In this document: positions 22,879 through 34,769 of the stretch, piece by piece
How the letters are laid out: each line of letters opens with the position of its first letter
How positions within the stretch are numbered: the first letter of the stretch is position 1
Assembly (NCBI RefSeq): GCF_902167145.1
Contig: NC_050098.1
Location: 108,166,207-108,230,206 of the forward strand
Source of the DNA: Zea mays
Lineage: Eukaryota > Streptophyta > Magnoliopsida > Poales > Poaceae
Reading direction: 5' to 3'
Length of the DNA stretch: 64,000 nt
Notes under the pieces: generated by a model
Databases searched by the model: none
What the model was told of the DNA's origin: nothing
The model's input: the letters and a program-made list of their open reading frames with translations, nothing else
Made by a program: the position numbers and the translations under genes

Positions 22879-25800
22879 CGTAATACCCAAATCATATTGA
22901 ATAAAGGAGTTAGAGTATTTGATGTTTAAGGGAATTTTCATTATATCTGACACATGCATATATAAATATATACACATACAAGTTAATAAATTCCTTAATA
23001 ACTTGAAAGAATATATATAAAATAACGAAAATACTTCTTCATGCTGGTATTTTGATTTGAGCATATGATCTAAGTGTTAAATTCACAACAAAATTTGGAT
23101 TTAAATTTGAGATTTAAAAATAAAAAGGAAAAGAAAACAAAAAAAGAAAAGGAAAAAGGAAAAAAAGAAAAACTAAAGACGTTGCATGGGCTAAAACTCC
23201 CCCAGTCTGCCCATCTAACCGAAACCCCCCCTATGCGGCCCAGCCGGGGATTCAGCGCGTCGACATGAGGGACCTGGCCCTCAGTCTTACGCGGATGCAG
23301 ACAGGTGGAACCCGGGCTGCCCATCGCACGAGCGCTCGCTCCAAGTGTTCCCAAACACTGACAAAGCGAGCCCACCTACCAGACAACAGCTCCATGTGCT
23401 TCCCTGTGCAGATGCCTCGCTATCCTGTGGACCCGAGCTGTCAGTTGTACCCTCCCCTGCTTCGCGCGCATGGCGGGCGGCCACAACCGATGCGCCAAGA
23501 ACCCCCGACTCCAGCTAGCCCAACCTCCCATGCTCGGACCTATATGAAGAGAGGTATCCCCTTGGTCGCGCCCATCCGCACCGCACAAGACCATCCAAAC
23601 CCTTGCCGCAGGTGTGGGGGAGTTGTTGGCGCCGCCGCCCGGGGAGAACTCGCCCCATCGCCGATCTGTACGCGTAGTCGTGCCGTGGTGCGTCTCTAGC
23701 GCGTGGTGAAGTTGTTCATAGACTCGGCAGAGGGAGTTGATCGTCGGGGCGGAGAGAACTTCTCACAGGAGAAAGAAGATCGAGGCGGATCGACCATCAG
23801 TGCGGGTGGGCCTCTCTGTGCCATCAAAGCTGGTATGTTTCCCTTGCCTACACTCGCACGGCGATTCGTTAGGTTAAACGCTGGTCAGGTTGGGGAAAGT
23901 GCACCTTGGCGCGGGGTTAGAGTTCACCGGCGGGGTGCGCCACCGTGCGGGCGCTGCGCCGCTGTTTGGTGACCTCCATGGAGAAGGATAGGTCTGTTGC
24001 CGTAGATCCAAAATTGGACATTTAGGATCACGTACGGTGTACCGGTTCGAGGGTCTTCATCTGGGTCGTCCATTTTTGCTTGTAGGGTAGTGATTGGATC
24101 TGGGGTATTTTAAAACCGCCACCGTTGGATGATCGATTGGTGGCCAGGATTAGATCGTGTTTTCATAAAACTCGAACCGTAAGATTTAGACCTAAGGGTC
24201 AAAGACTCGCATCCCTTTGCGATTTAATCTGGACGCTCGGTGTGGATCCAACAGTCCATGATCGCCGATACTGATACCCTTTCGGCTATGAAACTTTATA
24301 AAAGAACCCCTAGCGTTTGTACTTATCAACCCGCAGTCTAGGTTACTGATAAGATCATTACGCCGAGGCCCTGAATTTTGCAAAATAAACCATAAACTTC
24401 TCAAAAATAATGCGCGCAGTTCAGAAACCTAATAAATTAGGTAAATTAATATAGAAAATGTTTTTATTATAAAAATAATTCCAAAATCTTGTTTAATTCA
24501 TAGAAAATCCATTTTAACTCCTTTTTATCCATTCCAGTTGCATTAATTTTATATCAATATTGTCAATCACCTGGTAACTCTGTTTTATCATGAAACATAG
24601 ATTAAAATTATCCACGTAATTTATTCCATATGAACCACTTAAAACTTCGGAAAATCATAACTCTTTAACCGTAACTCTGAATTTAGTGATTCTCGAACCT
24701 ACGATCTCGTTATGATGCGTAGAATATAATTATGTAGTATGTTCTCATGTTTAGTGCGATGTTAATTTCTCATGTACCATGTTTGTTTGTATTGTTGCGA
24801 GTAGATGAGCAGGCAACTGAGGACCCAGGTGCTCAGCAGGTGGAAAATACTGAGCAGGAGCTCGTTGAAGGCAAGTTGTGCCCTTGATCACTTCTATTTA
24901 CCCAATAATGTTCCTCTTAATCATTATGATCTGCATATGTTAATTTTGATGGGACCCAATAGGTCACCCCACTTTGGCTATCTTTATACCTTGTTCACCA
25001 CTGAACTTTTGGGTAGTACCTGCTATTTCTTTATGTGGTTTTGGGTGTTAAGATAGACATTATTCATGATCATGATTCTATTACCAATGTGTTATTTACT
25101 GTTCATGACAAGATCATTATGTTAATTGGAACGTGGAGCGACCACCCGGGAAAGCAGTGCTACCACAAGGGTGGTATGGGACGCTCTTGGCTGACTAATT
25201 AGGAAAGCTAGTGGAGGACAACGTTACCTGAAAGGGCAAGGGAAGTAGACGAGTGGTCGGTATAGGGAGGTTCTCGGGTTGATTTTGTTGCGATGGCTTT
25301 TTAGATGGGAGATTCCTGTACTGCGCTCCCTAGAAACTATAGCTGGTTTTCTGAAGCTAGTGGAACTTTGTAAAGGCCTCACAGTGTTACCCTGCCTCGC
25401 TTCCTTGGTAAAGGTGTATGGGGTCCGATCAACCCCGTGGCAAATGGGTAACAAGACTTGTGGGTAAAGATGCGCAACCTCTGCAGAGTGTAAAACTGGT
25501 ATATCAGCTGTGCTCACAGTCCTGAGCGGCTCGAACCCTCATATGAGTAATTTATGGAATTAAATTTAATTGGTCATTTGCATCGCATTGTGGTTTATTT
25601 ATTAATTGTGATCTCTCATTATTTGGGATGGTATTTACTTATACTTAGTAATTGCTAATAAAATTTGACCAACTTATTAAAAGCAATGCTCAGCTTTAAC
25701 CATTATTTGTTGATCAGCCTTACACTTCACATGAGCTCCCACCTTTGGTGAGTTCATGCACATTATTCCCCACAACTTGTTGAGCTATGATCTTTTTCGA

Positions 25801-26093
25801 GCTCACCCTTGCGATATATAACCCTCCACAGGAGAAGAACAAGTAGCCCAGGAGGAGGTCTACTACGAGGAGTACGAGCTTGTCTAGGTGGCGTCTCCCA
25901 GTCAGCTTGATGGCGCCAAGGAATAATTATTAGTTCGACTTATTGTTCTCATTTATTTATGTAAGACTGTTCCGTTATGTAATAATGATTGTGACATTTA
26001 TCTCTATACACTTGGTCATTATATGTGTTGTTCTTCTTTGGCGCACATATGAGACGCACCAGGCTTTATCCCTTAAACTCGGGTGTCACAGAA
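22879..26093 (+). repeat. 5' LTR of a Tekay-like element (plus)
   Basis: About 3.2 kb. The start CGTAATACCCAAATC resembles the TGTAACACTCC start of the copy at 61911, with its first base changed. The end is CTCGGGTGTCACA. Inside are a purine-rich A/G tract (23100-23180), a GC-rich region (23200-24000) and the block shared with 1-631 and 10209-11353. A primer binding site follows at once, so this is a 5' LTR. Confidence 0.75.
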
Positions 26094-26097
26094 GTGG

Positions 26098-26108
26098 TAT
26101 CAGAGGAA
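26098..26108 (+). other. Primer binding site, initiator-Met tRNA type
   Basis: TGGTATCAGAG lies four bases after the LTR end. It matches the 3' end of plant initiator-Met tRNA, used by Del/Tekay elements and by Sireviruses. Confidence 0.85.
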
Positions 26109-26555
26109 ATGTTGATTGTAGGATGAAACCTAGATAAAACTGGACAAAACTCTTACCTACTTACCTTTACTCTGATTCTTTCTATACTTTTCTTGATCAT
26201 GTCTCACCTTTGGCTATTCTACTCTGATTACTCTTACCTTTTCTACTCTGGAAAGACAAGAAGGATTTCACATCTTGGAATCCTACATCTAAGACTCCCT
26301 AAAGAGATATGAGACCTAAGACAAATATATATTTTTTCTCGATCTAAAGTGTTTGGATGTTTGTTCTGATGATAAATGCTTGATTTGCTTCTTTGATTGA
26401 CTAAAATAGTATAGCAGGGCATTCTAGCATGTACCACCATAAGGTAATTAGTAGGTGACACACTACTCTTCTAAGCTATTAAGACCCCAAAAGATCATGT
26501 CTCGTAATTACTCATCTTATCTGCAAGTCTATCTTACCATGTGTTTCTAACCAGG

Positions 26556-26666
26556 ATGGTAAATACCAGGAAGGGAGGCGGTATCGATCTACCTTCCAAC
26601 AACCATCGCAGGAGGATTGTTAACCAACCACAACCAGAGATGAATCCTCCACCGAACCCTCCACTG
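26556..26666 (+). pseudogene. gag N-terminal fragment of the Tekay-like element
   Basis: An ATG at 26556 opens 37 codons starting MVNTRKGGGIDLPSNN and ending in a Pro-rich stretch (MNPPPNPPL). It is followed directly by TGA at 26667. The N-terminus is of a kind common in grass gypsy gag proteins. The break falls where other sequence (TGACGGAACC) begins, so gag is cut by another insertion or rearrangement. It lies about 450 bp after the primer site, as expected. Confidence 0.6.
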
Positions 26667-27720
26667 TGACGGAACCTCCCAAGGTATTAGGTGCACCTAC
26701 AGATGTCCTTGTCCTAAGGACCTCAGACAGTCATGCAGGTGCACATAATGACTCGGCAAGTTTAGTTATCTGTATCCACATCATATCACCCAAGAGCGCT
26801 TAACCCATCACGTAGACATTACACAAAATCGGAGAAGAGAACAAGTGGAAAGGATTACAATAATATAATTCACATTCATATCAAAATATAGAGAGAGTAA
26901 TTATTGCATAGCTGGGTGTTTGAGTGCAGGACTTAATATTACATAATTGGGAGACAAAACATCCTCCCGCAAATAAGCTTAGTGATCTTCCTCCTGCTTT
27001 TGCACCACCTTTGAGCAGAAACAACAAAACTCGGCTGTTTCATTACCTACAACAGCATGGGTTCGAAAACCCTGAGTACGGAGTGTACTTTTGCAAGTCT
27101 TACTCATCAAAGGAAAAAGACTCTCAAGGATATGCTGGCCTATGGGAATCAAGGTAAAGCTCATCAAAATTCAAAGACTCTTGTTTGCAGAAAAGCTTAC
27201 TATGACTGGATCCTTAAAATCCATTTTTATTATCAGGTTAAGTAGTTACCTGCATCTAGATTTCTTTGTATCCTAGATCAGGCACTTGGCCTATGCTAGC
27301 CGTCTTTTATCATCCCTTCAGTTCACTGGATTGCTACGTGTAGGGCAGTGACCAAGTCTTCATGTCCGAGAAGTAACGGCGATCTGAATCGATTAATACC
27401 CAACTGGGAATCTCCAACCACACGACTTATGTAGCACTTAACCCTTGCATATGTCAACTCGCCACCAGGTTTCTCAAGACCAAAATGGGTTCACGCCAAC
27501 CAAGAGCACAGATACTCCACCGTCCAGCCTGTGGCCACGAAGGGTACACGCTACTATCGTCATCTCTCCACTCCCATTGCGTGGTGGCCTTTCTGGTATT
27601 GGTCCGACCGAGGCAAAGCTTATCCATGACGAGGCATGTGTCCAGTTAAAAGGTCCTCGATCATCAAGCCTACATCGGTTCGGTCCTTAAGCGACTCAGA
27701 CGGAGACACTACACCAAGAC
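26667..27720. other. Unresolved transposon-derived segment
   Basis: It joins the gag fragment to the plus Tat pol. The left edge TGACGGAACCTCCC could be an LTR terminus with CACTG before it, but I found no matching right end or duplication. Open frames are short and unrecognised. It may be a minus-strand LTR plus upstream parts of the Tat element. Confidence 0.4.
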
Positions 27721-28029
27721 TCTCTTCTCGTGCAAGTCACCCGCCTGGTCTCGTCAGGACCTCAGGGGATTATCACCGTGCGCGCCGACTTCCAAGGCAC
27801 CACAGAATGCTTTCGGGGCGCCATCCAAACGACTCTCACTGCTGGGCCCCTGGTAGCCCTTCCCACACAGGCTAGCGGCAGACTGGAGGATGAAAATTTC
27901 ACGATCCCCTCAAACGAAGCTCAGGCTACGACCTCTATGTGGCCGGCTGAAGAAAATAAAAGGATCAATCTGGGATTCTCTGATGAATGTAAGACTGCAA
28001 TTATCAGCTCCAGCCTCAACAACAAATAG
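27721..28029 (+). pseudogene. Protease-RT linker of the plus Tat element
   Basis: An open segment giving GIITVRADFQGTTECFRG and later NLGFSDECKTAIISSSLNN before a TAG at about 28028. This matches the region between protease and RT in cinful/RIRE2-type polyproteins. It continues into RT in the same polarity. The upstream protease and gag are not recognised. Confidence 0.65.
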
Positions 28030-29409
28030 GAAAGCGCGCCCATCCAGTTCCTGCAAGACAATTGGGATGTATTCGCATGGCAACCTGCGGACATGTCGGG
28101 AGTCCCGAGAGAACTAGCCAAGCACAAACTCAAAGTATATCCTCAGGCAAGACCAATCCGACAAAAGCTGCGTCGTTTCACGCCTAACAAGAGAGAAGCC
28201 ATTCGTGCAGAGTTAGCTCGCCTAGTGTCAGCAGGGTTCATTAGAGAAGTACTGCATCAAGAGTGGCTGGCAAACCCCGTTCTTGTACTCAAAAAGAATA
28301 ACATTGATTAGCGCATGTGCGTCGACTATACCGATCTCAATAAGCACTGCTCGAAGGATCCCTTCGAACTCCCTAGGATAGATCATGTAGTTGACTCGAC
28401 TGCTAGGTGCTTTATGCTCTCCTTCCTAGATTGCTACTCCAGATATCATCAGATCAGTCTAGTGAAGGAAGACGAGGAGAAGACTGTATTCATCACACCG
28501 TTCAGAGCCTTTTGCTACATCTCCATGCCGTTCAGCCTCAAGAATGTTGGAGTGACTTACCAAAGGGCCATCCAGACATGCTTAGCCGACCACTAGGACT
28601 GAAAACTCAGAAAACTTCATCGAGGATTTGCAACAGGTCTTCAACAGCTTGAGACGCTACTGATGGAAGCTGAACCAAGAGAAATGTGTATTCGGAGTGT
28701 CGGTTGGAAAACTACTTGGGTTTATCTTCAGTCATCGAGGAATAGAAGCAAATCCAGAGAAGACTGAGGCCATTATGAGGATGGAGCCACCACTATCACA
28801 GAAGAAGGTATAAAGGCTCACTGGATGCATGGCAGCGCTGAGCAGATTCATATCAAGGTAGGCGAGAAAGGAATGCCGTTCTATAAGTTGCTCAAGAAGG
28901 TGGACAAATTTCAGTGGACCACAGAGGCACACGAAGCCTTGGAAGCACTAAAGAAGTTCGTGACCACACCACCAGTGCTCAAGCCACCACGCCGAGCTAC
29001 ATCCGATCGTCCCGCCGATGATGTGCTGCTATATATTTCCTACACGGCTCACGTGGTAAGCACAGTGTTGGTAGTCGAGCGGGCAGAAGAAGGGCACGCA
29101 TACCCAGTGCAACATCTGGTTCACATATTAGTGAAGTCCACGGTCCCTCAAAGATAAGGTACCCTCAAGTTCATAAGCTATTATACGCTGTACTTCTAAC
29201 TGCTCGCAAGCTCCGGCACTACTTTGTTGACCACAAAGTCATAGTAGTCACAGGATTTCCAATAGGCGATATACTTCACAACAAGGAAGCCGTTGGGAGA
29301 ACAGCCAAGTGGGCTTGCAAACTCGGAGCTCATGATATAGAGTTCCGACCTCGCACGACGATAAAGACTCAGGCACTGGTTGACTTCGTATTAGAGTGGA
29401 CTGAGCACC
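28030..29409 (+). pseudogene. Reverse transcriptase of the plus Tat element, catalytic box deleted
   Basis: Readable as FLQDNWDVFAWQPADM, GFIREVLHQEWLANPV, MCVDYTDLNKHCSKDP, LLDCYSRYHQ (shared core SFLDCYSRYHQ) and FSLKNVGVTYQRAIQ. Stops occur near 28030, 28311 and 28594. After LADH at about 28593 the sequence jumps to ENFIEDLQQVF-like codons, so the YVDD catalytic box present in relatives has been lost by a short deletion. The connection and first RNase H region follow (28825-29157), with a further stop near 29155. It is cut at 29409 by a solo LTR and resumes at 32383. Confidence 0.8.
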
Positions 29410-32382
29410 TGTCACACCCGGTTCTAGGGGCAAAACCGAATGCATAGCATATGTGGGCCAGGATCCATTTCCCACACATATGTTGACGTCACAAGTGTAA
29501 TATATCAAAAGACAATGCAATAAAGGCGTAAAGAGAGTAGAGTACTTTATTACATCGTCTGAAACATTGGATCTTTAACAAGTATCAACATCAAAGTAGG
29601 GCGCATTAAATATGGGCACTCTTCCACAGGAAGGTGACTGGCGCATCGTTAGACTTAAAACTCATCATCGTCATTAGTGAAGTCTCCAGCATCACCCTCT
29701 GATCAAAATATTAGCAAGGGTGAGCTCACTTATGGTCGGGGCTCAGCAAGTGAGGGAAAATTAATGCAGGTTAACAAGGTAGGCTATGGATAAGCAGTAA
29801 GCATTTTAGTTGGTCAATATTTTATTAGCAACACCTATCTTACTAAAAGTGTGTATCCCAAGTATCCCAATTAAACAAAGGTATAAGAGTATATCAAAAG
29901 CACTTAAGTGAAACCACTTAAGCAAACCATTAGTAGATCATCAGATCTCGATTTATTGTCCATCTTTAAGTTCAATTATCATGTGAGAGTTCAGGTTGCT
30001 CTTAACTGTGAGCACGGATGACATATCAGTTTTACACTGTGCAGAGGTGGTACAACTTTACGCACAAGCCATGTATCCTATCTAGCCTGGGTTGATCGGA
30101 CACGTAAACACTGTCGAGGTGAATTTCTAGGGATCCATTATGAGGCTTTCACAAAATATCCTTAGTACAAAGCCACCTGCTAAGGTTTCCACGTCAGTTT
30201 TGATGGCCCTCTAGGTGAGGTAACTTAGCCAAGACTACCACCCCATGTTAACATAAGCTGCCACCCCCTCTTGCCCATCTTTCAGGTAGGGTTGCTAAGC
30301 ACTAAGTCTATAGAGCTAATTACCAAAGCCAGAGCCATGATAGCACTCGTGGTTGCACTGTTATCTTGGGTGGTCACTCCATGTTCCATTTAACACAAAA
30401 ATGTTCTTGTTTAACCATCGGGTTAACAACATAATAAAACTTCATTTCTGGAACATAGTATCATTAACAGAGTGACATCATATTTATCAAGTTGAGCAAT
30501 AGCAAAAATTGCTAAGCATAGCATTTATCCCACAGTAATTCAAGGAATAGGGTTGGTAATTATAGGAAATCCTTATTTAGGCAAATCCCATAAAATTATG
30601 CAATATATCCAAAAAGTAAACATTATTATATGCATTACTTGGGTACAAATAGAATATGCAGAGGGAGAATCCACTTGCCTTGCTCGAAAGTGTCATGTGG
30701 GTCGTCCTCGAACGAGTTTGGTTCGTCTACCTCATAGTCAACTTCTAGCATCGATTTGTGTATCGTACATACAAAAAGAATACGTATGCCAAATAAATAA
30801 ACATACACCATTACAGGAGTAATCATTCACCATTGCATACACATTCATACATCACACTTACTATACTCATAAATCCATCTTAAAGTGTAAATACTTATTA
30901 ATCATTATAACTATTACCGCGAGTCATTATTGGTGAAAATATGAGTCAGTGATTATGACACTAGTTTTATCTAAAAATATAGATAAACATATATTAACAA
31001 TCTTTATGGAAAATAATTGCTAATCATTTTCTTTATTACTATTAATAGACTTTTAAGTTTTATCCCTTTTATTTCTAAAGAGAAATTATAGGTATAGCTA
31101 AAAATTGTTTATTTATGATTCTTCTAACATTAATATTCTAAGAATTAATGTAAATTACTAATTGGACTTTTAATAACATAATCATGGTTATTTTGACATA
31201 AGTAAGTGTTTTACTAATTCTAAGTAATCAAGTACTATACTTACGAATACCTTTATTATGACTAGTAAAAACCTATTTTCCATCTGATCGAAAATACGTG
31301 GTCTAGTATTTTCTTCTACTTCCTTATATCAATAAAATTACACTTACAACACTACTAACAATTATCGTTCATGTGCTAAAGCGAGAGTAATCGTAAACAT
31401 TTCTAGTATGAAAATCACCAAGTTAGTGACTAGTGACATAGTTTATTTTTGAAATATAAATTTGTGCACCTGTCAAAATATTGTTGCGAGGCTTCTTTAC
31501 AACTACACGTATACATCGGAGAGTAGCACACAAGTTTTTTGAATTACTTTTACATACATTTGTGATGCAGAAAATACAGAAATAATTCTTAGAAATTCGG
31601 AGGGCCAAAACGCAAAATGGTCATCTTCTACCTTGGGCTAGAGCTTGTGCACTAGGAGAACTCGGCGAGCAGGGAGAAGGGCTAGGCGGTCTCGGTGGGT
31701 AGGGGACGGGCGCGATAGGCGGACTGTCCGGCCGGGGCACGAACGTTGAGGCGAGGCGTGGCGGTCAGGCGAGTGCGCGCGCGAGAGAGAGTGTGAGGGA
31801 GTGAGGGCGAGCTCGGGGAGGGAGAGAAGAGCTCGGACCGGTCCTATTTATAGAGAGAGGGGAGGAGAGGGAGAGGAGGAAATGGTCGGCCATGGCCATT
31901 AACGACCATCAATGGCGCCGTTAATGGAGGAGAAGAAGTGGGGGAGGGAGAAGAGGAAACAACCACCAGTTTCCGGCTTCGAGGGAGGCGGACGGATGCG
32001 GACCAGGGCGAGGGGTCGGGCGAGGCGGCTGGGCCGCTAATGGACCAAATCGACCGATAGGCTAGGGTTTCGTCCATTTTTCTTTTTCTTTTTTTTCTAT
32101 TTAAAAATATAAACAATATATTTTTAAAAATTCTAAAAATCATAATAATTATACAAAAATTATTTATAACTAAAATATTTATTTTTGGACCAATATTTCT
32201 ATATTATTTAATTGAATTTTCAGTACAAAGGAATTTCTACCAAACATCCAAAATCAAATATGAGCAAACAAAAATTATTCTAAATGCAAATAAAAATCCA
32301 ACATTTGAAAGAAAATTCATTACCATAATTACCATTAATAAACTAAATGCATTTTTTAGTTGATGGTTTTTATAGTGTTACA
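29410..32382 (-). mobile_element. Solo LTR (Tekay-like family, minus) inside the Tat RNase H
   Basis: 2973 bp beginning TGTCACACCCGG and ending GTGTTACA, flanked by a perfect 5-bp duplication GCACC (29405-29409 and 32383-32387). No internal domain or second LTR lies inside, so it is a solo LTR left by recombination between two LTRs. The host reading frame resumes directly after it. GC-rich sequence at 31640-32060 corresponds to the promoter region of the family. Confidence 0.9.
31844..31853 (-). promoter_or_regulatory. TATA box of the solo LTR
   Basis: CTATAAATAG on the minus strand beside a GC-rich promoter-like block. The equivalent region of the plus copy at 61911-64000 has a TATATATATA stretch. 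Confidence 0.55.
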
Positions 32383-33018
32383 GCACCAGGTCTCGGAAAG
32401 CCCAGAAGTTACTGAAATCTGGAGAATGTACTTTGATGGCTCGCTGAGAGTGCAAGGAGCAGGGGCAGGGATTCTCTTCATCGCTCCTGGAGGTGAACAA
32501 CTCAAGTATGCACTCCAGCTCCTGTTTCTAGCATCCAACAATGCCACAGAGTACGAGGCACAGGTCCATGGACTAAGCATCGTCGTTTCACTCGGCATCA
32601 AGAGATTAATGGTGTACGGTGACTCACTAGTGTTCATAAGCCAAGTGAAAAAAGACTGGGATTGCTCAACCGACTCAATGAACAGATATTGCGCAGTGGT
32701 ACGGAAGCTAGAGGACAAGTTCGAAGGATTAGAATTCCACAACGTGGAAAGAGATCGCAACGCGGCGGCGGATGCACTATCGAAACTGGGGTCCAGTCGG
32801 GCACAAGTTCCACCTGGGGTTTTCATCCAAGAAATACAGCAACAGAGTGTCACCACAGATCAGATGGAGGAATGCCACGTTCTGAGTCAGGAAGAAGCAG
32901 ATCCCAATGACTGGAGGGAGCCAATCATCAGATACATAAGAAACGAGGAAGAACCAGATGACAAGGCTGAGGCGGAGAGCATCGCGAGACAGTTGGCCCA
33001 CTATACCATTATCGGGGG
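32383..33018 (+). pseudogene. Second RNase H of the plus Tat element
   Basis: About 210 codons open from the end of the solo LTR. Acidic motifs are present in order: MYFDGSLRV, ATEYEAQVHGL, VYGDSLVFIS and NAAADALSKLG. They match the extra RNase H typical of Tat polyproteins and the copies in element 1 and the minus element. The frame runs on to HYTIIGG, where Grande-like element A begins at 33019. The polyprotein continues at 56764 with the linker to integrase. This is one of the least damaged domains in the window, but its neighbours are dead. Confidence 0.85.
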
Positions 33019-33711
33019 TGTTGGGGGCCTTCCTCTTCCGAAGGTCCTCAAAAATATGACTAACCATATGTTTTCAGCATGATTATGAATAATTACAGGA
33101 AGTTTCTGCTTTGGGATGAAGAATTTCTCTTATGACAGAATTAAGGGAGATAAAGAGTGGACGACGAAGCTAGAAACCAAGGACCTTCAACTTAACATAT
33201 TGACGAAGCTCAAGCATGATGATGACTGAAAGGGGCTAAAGACCTTATAGTCCTCAATAATTCATGTTAGGATTATAGGCGGTTATCAGGGATATAAATG
33301 TACTTTTATCTGGGCTGTGTCCCGTGCCTATAAATAGATGAACAATAACACCGTACTGCTCACGCTGGATTGTAATCGCTCTCGCGCCATTCTTGCTCTC
33401 TCACCTTTTGGCAAGTCGAAGGTACCATTGTAATATAAACATTGTTAATGCTTATTCATGTTTGATGAAGATAATAATAAATGAATTATTGATATATAAC
33501 AATTATTATCTTCATTCCTCTTTATTCTTTAACTTTCCTATTTATGTTCACGTTTATATGATAAAATGACGAAGGTGTGTCCTTCATGACCTTCGCCTGA
33601 AGATCATTATATCCAAGAGGAAATAATGCTTCGAAGGACAAAGGTCTTTAACCATTATCCATTGTGTTGCCTTGTTCTTGGTTCACAGCATTTGAGAACA
33701 AGTGACCAACA
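33019..33711 (+). repeat. 5' LTR of element A
   Basis: 693 bp, TGTTGGGGG to GACCAACA. TATA box at 33329-33337. Relative to its 3' partner it keeps about 53 bp around 33560-33612 that the partner has lost. Differences in the first 280 bp are about 16, mostly transitions. Confidence 0.9.
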
Positions 33712-33730
33712 TTGGTGCCCACCTCCGGTG
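33712..33730 (+). other. Primer binding site of element A
   Basis: TTGGTGCCCACCTCCGGTG directly follows the LTR. It is the same site as in element 1 (1224) and B (34712), with one or two changes. Confidence 0.7.
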
Positions 33731-33771
33731 AACTCACTTCCACAACCTTCGGAAGAGCATCCATCTTCGAC

Positions 33772-34026
33772 ATGCCGCCGAAGAAGGCAACGGTGCCAGG
33801 GGCTGCCCTGCAACCACTTGACACAAATCAAGATGCTCTCTCTCTATGAGAGGCCAGGAACCAAAAGAGAAAGGCCAACAACCCAACTCTTCAGGAGGAG
33901 CAAATTGATCACGAAATCAGGGACCTAGAGGCCATCCATCAGCAAGTGCAAAGGACAAAGAAGAAGATGGTTCGGTTGGCCGACCTTCAGAAGAAGATTG
34001 ACGAAGCCGCTGAAGAAATGCATCAT
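33772..34026 (+). pseudogene. gag of element A, N-terminal part
   Basis: Starts at the ATG at 33772 (MPPKKATVPGAALQPL), 60 bp after the LTR, parallel to the B start at 34770. It encodes a charged helical stretch (VQRTKKKMVRLADLQKKID). The frame is disturbed near 33840, where sequence shifts into a second frame, and ends at 34026 where element B is inserted. Gag continues at 41375. Gag forms the particle that packages element RNA. Confidence 0.75.
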
Positions 34027-34711
34027 TGTTGGGGGCCTTTGTCTTCCGAAGGTCCTAAAAAACACGACTAACATGCTTTCCGAGTATAATATAATGTTAT
34101 AGGAACCTTCAGCTTTGAGATGAAGGTGCGCACGGTATGATGGCGCGGTCTGGAAGAAGGATGAATCAATTCCAAAGCTATGGATGAAGAAGCTTCGGCT
34201 TAGCGCAAAGACGGTGATGGAGAGTGAAACCGACATAAAGAGGAAAAGACTGCTTAGTCCTCAACAGATTACTTCTTAGTCAATAGTGAATGTCAAGGAC
34301 ATGAATGTAATTTTACCCAGGCTGCGTCCTGTGCCTATAAATAGATGAACAGTAACACCATACTGTTCACGCTGACCTGTAATCACTCGCACGTCACTGT
34401 TGGATTCTTACCTTCTGTCAAGCCGAAGGTACAAATGTAACTCAATATCATTAATGTTTGTTTATGATCATATAATGAGAAGATAGATAATCTAATGATT
34501 TAATACAGTTATTCATGTTCTCTGTATGTCTTATATGTTCATGCTTTTTATTATGTCATATTGAGATGATGAAGGTTTGCCCTTCATAACCTTCGTCTGA
34601 AGATCATTATATCCTAAGGGAGATAATGCTTCAAAGGACGAATGTCTTTAAAAAATAACATTTGTGTTGCCTTGTTCTTATCTCATAGTATTTGAGAACA
34701 AGTGACCAACA
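34027..34711 (+). repeat. 5' LTR of element B
   Basis: TGTTGGGGGCC to GACCAACA. TATA box at 34336-34344. Its first 300 bp are unlike the LTR of A except for the terminal TGTTGGGGGCCTT..TCCGAAGGTCCT block. The last 350 bp are similar in all three Grande-like elements. Confidence 0.9.
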
Positions 34712-34730
34712 TTGGCGCCCACCTCCGGTG
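34712..34730 (+). other. Primer binding site of element B
   Basis: TTGGCGCCCACCTCCGGTG, adjoining the LTR end. It is the least mutated of the three copies. Confidence 0.75.
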
Positions 34731-34769
34731 TACTCATTTGACCACCTTCGGCAAGTTGTGACCTTCGTC

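Noticed and set aside
23074..23268. Lys/Glu-rich small protein
   Set aside because: Low-complexity A/G tract within an LTR. No start context or homology.
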